Of a DNA stretch of 64,000 nt, positions 16,381 to 25,958 are shown piece after piece (the first letter of the stretch is position 1; every line of letters begins with the position of its first letter). The notes under the pieces were generated by a model that worked only from the letters and a program-made list of their open reading frames with translations, did not search any database and was not told the origin of the DNA. The translations under genes and the position numbers were made by a program. This stretch comes from Albimonas pacifica. GTDB taxonomy: Bacteria > Pseudomonadota > Alphaproteobacteria > Rhodobacterales > Rhodobacteraceae. The stretch lies in the NCBI RefSeq assembly GCF_900113695.1, contig NZ_FOQH01000003.1:186001-250000 (forward strand). Direction: 5' to 3'.

Positions 16381-17661
16381 TCAGGCGGGATTGAGCGGCG
16401 GCAGCCGCCGGACGTCTTCCCGCGCCGCCCCCCGCCCGCGCGGCGGATGCGCCCGCCGCGCCGCGGCCAGCGCGGCCGAGAGCCGGCGCCAGGCGGAGGC
16501 CGCCTCGCCCGTCGCGCCGGGGGCGTAGCGCGCGGCCCCCAGCGCCAGCAGGGCGGCCTGGACCGAGGGCTCGGCCCGCGGATCGCCCGCGACCCGGCCC
16601 GCCCAGAGGTCCAGCGCCGGGCGCAGCGCCGCCCCGTCGCGGGCGCGCAGCGCCGCGCGCAGCCCGGCCCAGGCATGGGCCTCGGAGGCGCGCCGCGCCG
16701 CCCGCCGCTCGGCCAGCCGCGCGCGCAGCCCCGGCGCCGCGCGTCGGGCCAGCCAGGCCAGCGCCAGCGCCGCGGCCAGCCCCGCCCCCGCCAGCAACGC
16801 CAGCCGCAGCCGCGCCGCGGGGTCGGGCGCCGCCGCGCGCGCGGGCGGGCCGTCGACCGAGATCGCCAGCGCCGGGACCTCGGCGGTCCGGATCCGCCCC
16901 TCGTCCAGGTCCCACCAGCGCAGCGCGATCGCCGGCAGCTCCCCCGCGCCGCCGCCCTGCGCCAGCAGCGACAGGCGCTCGGTCCGCGCGCCCCCCAGGC
17001 GGCCGCGGTCCTCGGTCTCGACCAGCTCCGGATCGTCGGGATAGGCGGCGAGGCCCGGGATCTCCACCGCCGCCCCCAGCGGCGGCAGCAGCATCGGCGA
17101 GGCCCCCGCGATCCGCGCCGTCAGCGTGACCGAGAGCGCCTCCCCCGGCGCCATCCCCTGCGGCTCGCCCTCCACCGCGCGCTCCAGCGTCAGGTCCGAG
17201 GCGGCGAGGAACGGCGACAGGTCCTCGGCCCCCTCCGGCACCACGGCGCGGAAGGGCAGGGCGGGCGTGTCGAGCACGGCGCGCAGCGGCGGGCCGCCCG
17301 GCGCCTCCGGGTCGGCCCAGGTCACCTCGATGCGCGCCGGCGGCAGCGCGAAGGCGCCGGGGGCGAGCGGCGTCACCTGCCAGCGGCGCGAGACGCCGGA
17401 CCAGGTCGCGCCCCCCACCCGCCCGCTGACCGGGTTGGTGGCCCGCGCGGGCAGGCGCACGCGCAGGTCGGGGGCGTCGAAGGCAGGCCAGACCGGGGGC
17501 TCGGGCAGGAAGGTCGGGACCAGCACCGTCATCCGCAGAACCAGCGGCTGACCCGGCAGCGTCTCGTCCTGCGCGAACTCGACGCTCAGCTGCGGCGCCT
17601 GCCCCTGCGCGAGGACCGGCAGCGGCAGCAGCGCCGCGAGGATCGCGAGCGCGCGCCTCAT
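16381..17661 (-). CDS. batD: BatD-family membrane protein
   Basis: This 426-residue protein has a signal peptide (ALAILAALLPLPVLAQG) and a long periplasmic part of immunoglobulin-like beta segments typical of BatD. One membrane span lies near 300-325 (LRLALLAGAGLAAALALAWLA), followed by a cytoplasmic Ala/Arg-rich tail. BatD acts with MoxR AAA+ ATPases and VWA proteins in envelope-stress or complex-assembly functions. Its ATG shares one base with the stop of the preceding gene (TGATG), and it is the last gene of the operon. It converges with the AcuR-like gene, with only 48 bases between them. Confidence 0.82.
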   Translation of the reverse strand: MRRALAILAALLPLPVLAQGQAPQLSVEFAQDETLPGQPLVLRMTVLVPTFLPEPPVWPAFDAPDLRVRLPARATNPVSGRVGGATWSGVSRRWQVTPLAPGAFALPPARIEVTWADPEAPGGPPLRAVLDTPALPFRAVVPEGAEDLSPFLAASDLTLERAVEGEPQGMAPGEALSVTLTARIAGASPMLLPPLGAAVEIPGLAAYPDDPELVETEDRGRLGGARTERLSLLAQGGGAGELPAIALRWWDLDEGRIRTAEVPALAISVDGPPARAAAPDPAARLRLALLAGAGLAAALALAWLARRAAPGLRARLAERRAARRASEAHAWAGLRAALRARDGAALRPALDLWAGRVAGDPRAEPSVQAALLALGAARYAPGATGEAASAWRRLSAALAAARRAHPPRGRGAAREDVRRLPPLNPA

Positions 17662-19271
17662 CACTCCGTCCCCCCGTCGCCCGTCGCCGGCGCCTGCGCG
17701 GCCTCCAGCGCGAAGCGCTGGCGCAGGAAGTCGCCGGGGCGGGTGTCGACGGTGCGCATCCACTGGTCGGCGGTCAGCAGGCGGCCGGCGGCGTCCTGGT
17801 CGCGCGGGACCTGCATCTCCCGGCCCCGGTTCTCCTCGTTGTCGTAGGTCACGTCGTCGGCCCCGGGGTCGGGCTGGTCGCCGGTGTCCGAGGCCTCCTG
17901 CTGGCGCTCGACCCAGTCCACGATCCGCCGGGCGAGGGCGAGGTTCGCGGCCGCGTCCGCATCCTGCGGGTCCCGGCGCAGCGCCGTCTCGAAGGCCCGC
18001 ACCCCGTCGCGATAGGCCTGCGCGCGGATCGAGGCGAGGCCCTGCAGCATGGCCGCATCCGCGCTCTCCAGCCGGGCCAGCGTCTCGACCGCCGCCTTGT
18101 ACTGGCCGTCGCGATACTGCGCCCAGCCGCGCCGGTAGGGATCGGCGTAGAGCGCGGCGGCGCGGTCGTACTCCCGCCGGCGCGCGGCGACGTCGCCCTG
18201 CTGGTCGGGCGTCAGGAACCAGCCCGCCACCGGGCCGCCGAGGTCGAAGAGCCCCGGCGCCGCCGCCGGCGCCTCGGCCCGCAGGTTGCGCGCGCCGTCC
18301 TGCGCGAGCGGCGCGCCGGGGAGGAGCGCCGTGGCCAGCGCCAGCGCCGCCCAGCGCATCGTCCAGCCGCGGCGGAACCACAGCAGCGTCAGCAGCGCCG
18401 CCGGCCAGGCCAGCCAGCGGCCGCGATCCTCCCACGGCCGGCTCTCGTCGGCGAGCTGCGCCCGCGCCCAGGCGGCGTTCAGCAGCCCGTCGATGCGCCG
18501 CAGGTCGGCCTCGTCGGGCGTGGCGGCGATCACCGGGGCGTCCAGCGCGTCCAGCCCCCGGTCCCGCGCCCCCGGCGGCAGCGTCGCCAGCACCGCCAGC
18601 GGGACCGGCGAGGCGTTCAGCGCCGCCGTCTCCGCCGGCGAGACCCCGTCCGCGACCAGCAGGACGCCGCCCGGGGCCCCGCCCTCGGCGGCGAGCAGCG
18701 AGGCGGCGAGCGCCAGCGCCGCGCCCGCCGCGTCGCCCTCCCGCGGCATCGTCTGCGGCGTCAGCGCGGCGAGATAGGGGGCGATGACGCCCGCGTCCTC
18801 GGTCATCGGGATCACCACATGGGCCGATCCCGCATAGGCGACCAGCGCCGTGCGGGCGCCCGCGCGCAGGTCGAGGAAGTCGCGGATCTTCTGTCGCCCC
18901 CGCTCCAGCCGCGAGGGCGCGAGGTCCGTCCCCTCCATCGAGGGGGCGACCTTCAGCACCACCACCGCGGGCGCCGCCTGGGCGGCGAACGGGTCGGGCG
19001 CGCGCGTCCAGGCGGGGCCGGCGGCCCCCAGCGCGCAGCAGACCAGCGCCAGCGCCACCCCGTCGATGGGCTGGGGCCGGCGCCTGCGGGCCGCGTCCAG
19101 CGTCAGCGCCGCGGTCAGGTGCGGCGCGATCCGGGCGGCGGGCGTCCGCGGCCGGGCATGGGCGCGCCGCACCGCGGCCCACAGCAGCGCGATCGCCGGC
19201 AGCGCCAGCAGCCACCAAGGCCGCAGGAAGCGGAACGCCTCGAGGGCGAGGGACAGCGCCTCGAGGCTCAT
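17661..19271 (-). CDS. BatB/BatC-like VWA-TPR membrane protein with degenerate MIDAS
   Basis: The product has 536 residues, with membrane spans near 17-35 and 70-88, a VWA-like domain at about 100-270, a third hydrophobic segment at about 285-325, and TPR-type repeats at about 360-450. A charged, low-complexity tail (SDTGDQPDPGADD) follows. It therefore combines BatB and BatC roles in one chain. Where the VWA metal site should read DxSxS, it has K107-V-A109-P-S111 (VVVLKVAPSM), so metal-dependent ligand binding is probably lost, although the later ADG is kept. It overlaps batA upstream by ATGA and batD downstream by one base. Confidence 0.82.
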   Translation of the reverse strand: MSLEALSLALEAFRFLRPWWLLALPAIALLWAAVRRAHARPRTPAARIAPHLTAALTLDAARRRRPQPIDGVALALVCCALGAAGPAWTRAPDPFAAQAAPAVVVLKVAPSMEGTDLAPSRLERGRQKIRDFLDLRAGARTALVAYAGSAHVVIPMTEDAGVIAPYLAALTPQTMPREGDAAGAALALAASLLAAEGGAPGGVLLVADGVSPAETAALNASPVPLAVLATLPPGARDRGLDALDAPVIAATPDEADLRRIDGLLNAAWARAQLADESRPWEDRGRWLAWPAALLTLLWFRRGWTMRWAALALATALLPGAPLAQDGARNLRAEAPAAAPGLFDLGGPVAGWFLTPDQQGDVAARRREYDRAAALYADPYRRGWAQYRDGQYKAAVETLARLESADAAMLQGLASIRAQAYRDGVRAFETALRRDPQDADAAANLALARRIVDWVERQQEASDTGDQPDPGADDVTYDNEENRGREMQVPRDQDAAGRLLTADQWMRTVDTRPGDFLRQRFALEAAQAPATGDGGTE

Positions 19272-20248
19272 GCCGCCCGCCTGCGGGAGGCGAGGTGCAG
19301 GAACACGGTCGTCCCCAGCGCCACCGCCAGCGCCCCGGCCATCGGGATCCAGGCGAGGGACCGGCGCGGGCGCCAGGACAGGGTCTCGACCTCGCGCGGG
19401 GCGAGCTGGTCGATGCGCGCGTAGACCTGGGCCAGCGCGTCCTGGTCGGAGGCGAAGTAGTAGCCGCCCCCGCCCCGCCGCGCGATGTCGCGGAGCGCGT
19501 CGAGGTCCACCCGGTCCTCGCCCGAGGCCTGCGGGTCGCCCACCCCGATCGCATGGATCTCGACGCCGCGGTCGGCGGCGATCTCGGCGGCGTTGACCGG
19601 GCTCATCCGGCTGGCGGTGTCGGCGCCGTCCGACAGCAGGATCAGCAGGCGCTGCTCGACCGCGCTCGCCTCGAATGTGCGGATGGCGAGGCCGATGGCG
19701 TCGCCGAGCGCGGTGTGGGGGCCGGCCATGCCGACCTCGGTGCGCTCCAGCAGGGAGGTGATGGCGCTCAGGTCCTCGGTCAGCGGCGACTGCAGGTAGG
19801 CCTTCGAGCCGAACACGATCAGGGCGATCCGGTCGCCCTGCCGCCCCTCGACGAAGCGGGCCACGACCTCTCGCACCGCGGCGAAGCGCTGCTGGACCTC
19901 TCCGTCCGGGGTCCGGAAGTCCCGCGTGTCCATCGAGCCGGAGATGTCGATGGCCAGCGCCACGTCGCGGGCGGATTTGGTGATCTCGACGGGCTTGCCC
20001 AGCCGCTCGGGCGCGGCGAGGGCCAGCACCAGCAGCGCCCAGGCCAGCGCCGCCGCGGCCATCTGCAGGCGGGAGCGGGCGCGCACCACGGCGCCGCGGC
20101 GGGGCTCGGCGCCGGCGGCCTCGGTCACGCGGCGGAAGAAGGGGACCCGCAGGGCGGGCGTCGGCTCGCGGTGCGGGGGCGCGAGCCGCCAGGCCAGCAG
20201 CGGCAGCGGCAGGAGCGCGAGCGCCCAGGGGAAGGCGAGCGAGATCAT
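19268..20248 (-). CDS. batA: BatA-like VWA-domain membrane protein
   Basis: This 326-residue protein has two N-terminal membrane segments (about 3-20 and 60-79), a VWA domain at about 95-275 and a C-terminal membrane span (AWIPMAGALAVALGTTVFLHL). The MIDAS is intact: D101-x-S103-x-S105 in AIDISGSMD, a threonine in AGPHTALGDAI and the aspartate of LLSDGADT. It is therefore the active VWA partner next to a degenerate one. ATGA overlaps on both sides show tight coupling with the DUF4381 and BatB-like genes. Confidence 0.88.
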   Translation of the reverse strand: MISLAFPWALALLPLPLLAWRLAPPHREPTPALRVPFFRRVTEAAGAEPRRGAVVRARSRLQMAAAALAWALLVLALAAPERLGKPVEITKSARDVALAIDISGSMDTRDFRTPDGEVQQRFAAVREVVARFVEGRQGDRIALIVFGSKAYLQSPLTEDLSAITSLLERTEVGMAGPHTALGDAIGLAIRTFEASAVEQRLLILLSDGADTASRMSPVNAAEIAADRGVEIHAIGVGDPQASGEDRVDLDALRDIARRGGGGYYFASDQDALAQVYARIDQLAPREVETLSWRPRRSLAWIPMAGALAVALGTTVFLHLASRRRAA

Positions 20249-20970
20249 CGCCCCCCCTCGGCCCGCGCCCGGCGCACCCAGCGCGCGGCCAGCGCGCCGA
20301 GCCCCGGCGCAGGCGCGCCGCGCCCGTCGTAGGGGCCGCTCGCCAGCGCCCGCCCGGGCCCCTCGGCGAAGCCGGGGCCGCCGGTCGCGTCGAGGAAGGC
20401 CAGCCAGCCGGCGCCGGTCAGCCCCGCCACCTCCGCCCGCGGCCGGAGGGCGAGCGCGGCCCGCCGCAGGATCGGCGCCACGGCGGCGGGGTCGTCGCCG
20501 GCCTGCGCCAGCGCCGCCAGCGCCTCCCGCCGCCAGGCGTTCGCGCGCCGCCGCCGGCGGGCCGCGAGCAGCACCCAGCCCAGCAGCAGCGCCAGAACGG
20601 CCCCCACGACGAGCCACCCCGCCGTCTGCGGGGTCATCGCCACGGGCGGCGGCGGGGGCGGCGCGCGCAGCTCGTCGAGGAGGTCTATGAGGCTGACGAA
20701 CTCGCCGGGCTGCGCGGCGCCGGGGGCGAGGGTTTCGGCCCCCTGCGCGGCGTCGGTCGACGTCGCTCCGGGGGACGAGGCGGGGGGCGAGGCCTGGGCC
20801 AACCGCATCGGCGCGTGCGGGTCGAGCGGCGGGGCCGCCTCCCGCGGGACGAGGCGCGCGTCCGCCTGCAAGAGGCCGAGGGACGGGGTCGCCTGCGCCG
20901 GGCCGTCGGGCGCCGGGGCGGGGCCGAAAACCGCCTTCGCGGCGGGGCCGGGGAGAGGCTCGCCGCTCAT
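20245..20970 (-). CDS. DUF4381-type membrane protein of the MoxR/Bat operon
   Basis: The product has 241 residues. About 100 residues of Ala/Pro-rich sequence precede SLIDLLDELRAPPPPPPVAM and the membrane span GWLVVGAVLALLLGWVLLAA. A basic RRRRR stop-transfer and a helical cytoplasmic domain with LTGAGWLAFLD follow. This is the DUF4381 pattern, consistently found between DUF58 and VWA genes. The N-terminal extension is longer than usual. It overlaps both neighbours by four bases. Function is inferred only from its operon. Confidence 0.75.
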   Translation of the reverse strand: MSGEPLPGPAAKAVFGPAPAPDGPAQATPSLGLLQADARLVPREAAPPLDPHAPMRLAQASPPASSPGATSTDAAQGAETLAPGAAQPGEFVSLIDLLDELRAPPPPPPVAMTPQTAGWLVVGAVLALLLGWVLLAARRRRRANAWRREALAALAQAGDDPAAVAPILRRAALALRPRAEVAGLTGAGWLAFLDATGGPGFAEGPGRALASGPYDGRGAPAPGLGALAARWVRRARAEGGR

Positions 20971-21971
20971 CGCGCGCCCGGGGCGGCGGGGGCGAGGCCC
21001 ATCAGGCGGCGGAGCTGGGGGACCGTCTCCTCGGCCGAGGTCAGGGGCAGAACCGGCACGGCGAGGCGGCGCTGCCAGTCGAGGATCTCGGCGAGCCGGC
21101 CCCGGGTCATCTCGCGCAAGGAGCGGTGGGCGGCGTGGTCGGCGGTGTTCACCTCCGCCTGCAGCTCGCCGTCGGAGACCACCAGCGAGACCCCCTCCGG
21201 CAGGTCCTCGGCGAACGGATCGGAGACGAGGCCCAGCACCAGGTCGTTGCGCCGCGCGAGGGTGGAGACGAGGCGCCGGGTCTCCTCGTCCACCCCGTCG
21301 AAGTCGGAGAAGACCAGCACCAGGTGGTTGCGCGGCGCGATGCGCGCCACCGCCCGCAGCACCCGGTTCAGCGGCATCGGCGCCAGGTTGGGCGCGTCGG
21401 CGGCGAGCATCCGGTTGGCTTCCGCCAGCGACGACAGGAACCGGTCGAGCGAGGCGCGGGCGCGCGCGGGGCGGATCTCGGCGATATGGGCGTCGCCGAA
21501 GACGATGCCGCCGACCCGGTCGCCCTGGTCGCGGATCCGGAAGGCGGCGAGCGCGGCGGCCTCGGCGGCGGTCACCGCCTTCATGTTGAGCGCGGAGCCG
21601 AAGAACATCGACATGCGCTGGTCGACGACGATCAGGGCGGGGCGGTCGCGCTCCTCGGTCGTCACGCGCACGAAGGGCTCGCCGGTCCGCGCGGTGGTCT
21701 TCCAGTCGATGGCCCGCACGTCGTCGCCGGGGACGTAGGCGCGTAGCTCCTCGAAGGTCAGGCCGCGTCCGCGCAGGCGGGAGGCATGGCGCCCGTTCAT
21801 CGCCGATCGCGCCGGCTGGCGGGGGGCGAAGCTGAGGCTCCGCGCCCGCCCCTCCAGCGCCCGAAGGCCTGCCAGCGAGACATGCACCCGCGGATCGTCC
21901 AGCGCCTGCGGCCTTGCGGCGACGAGCCCGGCGCGGAGCCGGGCGCGGGCGGAGGGGGAGGGCGCGGCCAT
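20967..21971 (-). CDS. DUF58 domain protein of the MoxR/Bat operon
   Basis: This 334-residue cytoplasmic protein has the DUF58 core LRAYVPGDDVRAIDWKTTART, followed by a VWA-like fold (ALIVVDQRMSMFFG, VFSDFDG). DUF58 proteins accompany MoxR ATPases and are thought to link the ATPase to its client. The ATG at 21971 lies 8 bases after the moxR stop. The gene ends in an ATGA overlap with DUF4381. Confidence 0.87.
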   Translation of the reverse strand: MAAPSPSARARLRAGLVAARPQALDDPRVHVSLAGLRALEGRARSLSFAPRQPARSAMNGRHASRLRGRGLTFEELRAYVPGDDVRAIDWKTTARTGEPFVRVTTEERDRPALIVVDQRMSMFFGSALNMKAVTAAEAAALAAFRIRDQGDRVGGIVFGDAHIAEIRPARARASLDRFLSSLAEANRMLAADAPNLAPMPLNRVLRAVARIAPRNHLVLVFSDFDGVDEETRRLVSTLARRNDLVLGLVSDPFAEDLPEGVSLVVSDGELQAEVNTADHAAHRSLREMTRGRLAEILDWQRRLAVPVLPLTSAEETVPQLRRLMGLAPAAPGAR

Positions 21972-21979
21972 GCGCGCGC

Positions 21980-22956
<977 letters not shown>

Positions 22957-22960
<4 letters not shown>

Positions 22961-23925
22961 TCGCCGCTCCAGATCGTCGACCACTCGGCGGCCATGTCCA
23001 CGACCACCCAGCCGTGGCCCTCGGCCTCGTCCAGCGCGCGGTCCAGCACGCCGATATGGCCCTCGCGGTCGTAGGCGAACTCGCGCGCCGCGTCGGTGTG
23101 ATGGACGATCAGGCCGAGCGAGGGCCCCTCGCCCGAGGTCACGTAGTCCAGCATCTGATAGTCGCCGTCGGAGTTGCCGAAGGCCAGGATCGGGCGCACC
23201 CCGATCTGCTGGGCGATGCCCACCGGCTTGCCCTCCTTGTCGTCGATCAGGGCGACGCCGCCGGTCTTCATCACGGTCTTCGAGACGGGGTCCCACTCGG
23301 TCCGCCCGCGGGTGCCGATCACCTGCCAGGGCGGGATGCCGTAGGCCGCCTCGGCGAAGCCGCGGATGAAATCGACGCCCCCGCCCGAGACGATCCAGGT
23401 CGAAAAGCCGTTGTCGCGCAGGTAGCCCAGCAGCTCGACCATCGGCGCGTAGGTCATCTGCGCGTAGGTCAGGCCCGAGGTCGGGTGCACGGCCGTCGTC
23501 GCCCAGTCCCGGGCGCGCGCCTGGAAGGCCTCGGTCGAAAGGCCGGCGTGGGAGACCTCGATCACCTCCAGCAGCCCGTCCATGCCGGTCGCGGCCAGCG
23601 CCTCGAGGTCGCCCGCCGCGCCCGCCTTCAGCGCCGGGGAGGTCAGGATCGACGGATCCTTCTCGGCCTCGGCCTTCAGGAAATCGAGCGCGAAGAAGAG
23701 CTGGAAATAGGCCGGCTGCTCGGACCACAGCGTGCCGTCGTTGTCGAAGACCGCGATGCGGCGCGAGGGCTCGACATAGCCGGCGCCGCCCTCCTCGGTC
23801 ACGCTGTCGACGAAGGCGACGATCTTCGCCTGGGCGCCGGCGTCGTCCCACGACGGCAGCGGGTCGGCCAGCGCCGGGACGGCGAGCGGCGCGCAGAGCG
23901 CGGCGACGAGGATATGACGGGACAT
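22957..23925 (-). CDS. Exported HAD-superfamily phosphatase
   Basis: The product has 322 residues: a signal peptide (HILVAALCAPLAVPALA) and then a haloacid dehalogenase fold. Motif I is FDNDGTLW, with nucleophile D61 and D63; motif II is IVSGGG; motif IV is GNSDGDYQML. It should be a periplasmic phosphomonoesterase. Its stop overlaps the moxR start (GTGA), placing an exported enzyme at the head of the MoxR/Bat operon. A sulfatase gene lies 220 bp upstream in the same direction. The substrate is unknown. Confidence 0.87.
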
Positions 23926-24055
23926 GGCGCGTCTCCTGGAAGCGGACGGGGCCTGCGGGGGCTGCGCAGAGCCTCGCCCGGCGCGCGGCCGCGCGAAATC
24001 GGCCTTTGGGGCGCCTTGCGGCCCGGCGGGCCCGGCCGGCGCCCTGAATTCGAGC

Positions 24056-24087
24056 GGGCGCGGACGGCGCAGGGGCCGTCCGCGCCC
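24056..24087 (-). terminator. 12-bp stem-loop downstream of the sulfatase gene
   Basis: Perfect arms GGGCGCGGACGG (24056-24067) and complement (24076-24087) with an 8-base loop lie between the sulfatase and HAD genes. On the minus strand no T-run follows, so termination would be partial or Rho-assisted. Confidence 0.45.
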
Positions 24088-24144
24088 GATGTTTCCCCGG
24101 CCGGGCCCCGGGGCGGGGACCGGCCGGGCGGTCGTCGCGCGGGC

Positions 24145-25734
24145 TTACTGCGCCGGCGGCGCCAGCTTATCCATCACCTGGTCGAGCGAGAAGCTCGCCG
24201 CCTTCTGGCGGGGCGGGAATTCCTCGAAGGTCGCCAGGAAGTTCGCCACGTAGGCCTGGGCGGGGACCAGCATGTAGGCGCGGTCCATCATCCAGTCGTA
24301 GTAGGTGTTGGAGGTGCGGTAGGCCCGCTCGTAGGGATCGCGGCGCAGGTTCAGGACCAGCGGGACGCGGAGCGGCGTGAACGGCTCGATCCAGGCCCGC
24401 AGCGTGCCCCAGGCCTTCTGCTCGAGGAACATCAGCTTCCAGTCGTGGTAGCGCAGCGCCGACAGGTCGCCGTCGTCGGTGAAGTAGAAGATCTCCTCGC
24501 GCGGGGACTCGTCGGTCTCGCCGGTCAGCATCGGCAGGATGTCGTAGCCGTCGAGGTGGACCTTGTACTCGCGCCCGATGGCCTGGACGCCGCCGGCCTT
24601 GAGCTGCTCCTTGATGTCCGGGGCGCCGGCCATGCTCAGGAAGGTCGGCAGCCAGTCCATGTGGTGCACGATCTCGTTGTTGACCGAGCCGGGCTCGACC
24701 TTGCCGGGCCAGCGCACCATGGCGGGCACGCGCCAGCCGCCTTCCCAGTTGGTGTTCTTCTCGGACCAGAACGGGGTCATGGCCGCGTCGGGCCAGGTGT
24801 TCATGTGCGGCCCGTTGTCGGTCGAGTAGAACACGAAGGTGTTGTCGGCGATGCCCAGCTCGTCGAGCGTGTCGAGCAGCTGGCCCACGTGCATGTCATG
24901 CAGCACCATGCCCGCCTGGTACTCGTCCAGGTGGCGGCCGGCGATCTCGTCCGCGCGCTGGCGGAAGTCGTCGGCGACATGGGTGCGGTAGTGCATGTGG
25001 GTGCCGTTCCACCACACGAACCAGGGCGTGCCCTCGTCGGTCTTGCGCTTGATGAAGTCGATGGCGGCGGCGACGGTCTCGTCGTCCACCGTCTCCATGC
25101 GCTTGCGGGTCAGGGGGCCGGTGTCCTCGATGGTGCCGTCGGCCGAGGACTTGATCACCCCGCGCGGGCCCCATTTCTCGCGGAAGGTGGAGCCGTCGGG
25201 CAGCACCATGTCGCCGGGATAGTCCTCGTTCTCGGGCTCCTCCTCGGCGTTGAGGTGGTAGAGGTTGCCCAGGAACTCGTCGAAGCCGTGGTTGGTGGGC
25301 AGCATCTCGTCCTTGTCGCCGAGGTGGTTCTTGCCGAACTGCCCGGTGTCGTATCCCTGCGCCTTCAGGAGGCCCGCGATGGTCGGATCCTCGATGCGCA
25401 TGCCCAGCTCGGCGCCCGGCAGGCCCACTTTCGACAGGCCCGTGCGGAACACCGACTGGCCCATGATGAAGGACGAGCGGCCGGCGGTGCAGGACTGCTC
25501 GCCGTAGTAGTCGGTGAAGATCATGCCCTCGGAGGCGATGCGGTCGATGTTGGGCGTGCGGTAGCCCATCAGGCCCATGGTATAGGCCGAGATGTTGGAC
25601 TGCCCGATGTCGTCGCCCCAGATCACCAGGATGTTGGGCTTCTCGGCGTCCTGGGCGGCGGCGAGCCCCGTGACGGCGAGCAGCGCGGCCGCGGCCAACG
25701 CCGGGCGGCCTAGTGTGCGCAGAAGCAGGTTCAT
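24145..25734 (-). CDS. Exported arylsulfatase-type sulfatase
   Basis: This 529-residue sulfatase has a signal peptide (to about residue 28) and the metal-site residues D41-D42 in IWGDDIGQ. The formylglycine signature is C82-T-A-G-R in EQSCTAGRSSF, the cysteine type with alanine in place of the usual proline. FGKNHLGD and YSTDNGPHMNTWPD follow. It should hydrolyse sulfate esters in the periplasm after the cysteine is converted to formylglycine. GGGAG precedes the ATG at 25734; the longer open frame upstream lacks a signal sequence. No sulfatase-maturase gene is seen in the window. Confidence 0.9.
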   Translation of the reverse strand: MNLLLRTLGRPALAAAALLAVTGLAAAQDAEKPNILVIWGDDIGQSNISAYTMGLMGYRTPNIDRIASEGMIFTDYYGEQSCTAGRSSFIMGQSVFRTGLSKVGLPGAELGMRIEDPTIAGLLKAQGYDTGQFGKNHLGDKDEMLPTNHGFDEFLGNLYHLNAEEEPENEDYPGDMVLPDGSTFREKWGPRGVIKSSADGTIEDTGPLTRKRMETVDDETVAAAIDFIKRKTDEGTPWFVWWNGTHMHYRTHVADDFRQRADEIAGRHLDEYQAGMVLHDMHVGQLLDTLDELGIADNTFVFYSTDNGPHMNTWPDAAMTPFWSEKNTNWEGGWRVPAMVRWPGKVEPGSVNNEIVHHMDWLPTFLSMAGAPDIKEQLKAGGVQAIGREYKVHLDGYDILPMLTGETDESPREEIFYFTDDGDLSALRYHDWKLMFLEQKAWGTLRAWIEPFTPLRVPLVLNLRRDPYERAYRTSNTYYDWMMDRAYMLVPAQAYVANFLATFEEFPPRQKAASFSLDQVMDKLAPPAQ

Positions 25735-25872
25735 GAAAAACTCCCTGGAGTCGCGGCAGACGCTCGCGACGCGCCAGGCGGCAGACCGGCGCACGCGCGG
25801 GGACGCGCGGCCGGCGACAACGACCTGCGCCGGGCAAGTCTGCGGCGCCTTCCGCAGCGAAAGCAACCTTAA

Positions 25873-25887
25873 AAAACGCGACGTTTT
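25873..25887. promoter_or_regulatory. Palindrome upstream of the sulfatase gene
   Basis: AAAACG, three bases, then CGTTTT lie in an unusually AT-rich patch about 140 bp before the sulfatase start. The form suggests a regulator-binding site near the promoter. No regulator gene is adjacent. Confidence 0.35.
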
Positions 25888-25958
25888 CAAGACATTGCGA
25901 GCCTACCGCACCCGTGGCGCGTCTGTTGCGATGCACAACCTAGGCGGGTTCGCGCGAC

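Noticed and set aside
16381-19554. Single 1057-residue frame across the batD and batB region
   Set aside because: Only its C-terminal part is BatD. The rest is an out-of-frame reading of the BatB-like gene, which is clear in its own frame and has a precise TGATG overlap.
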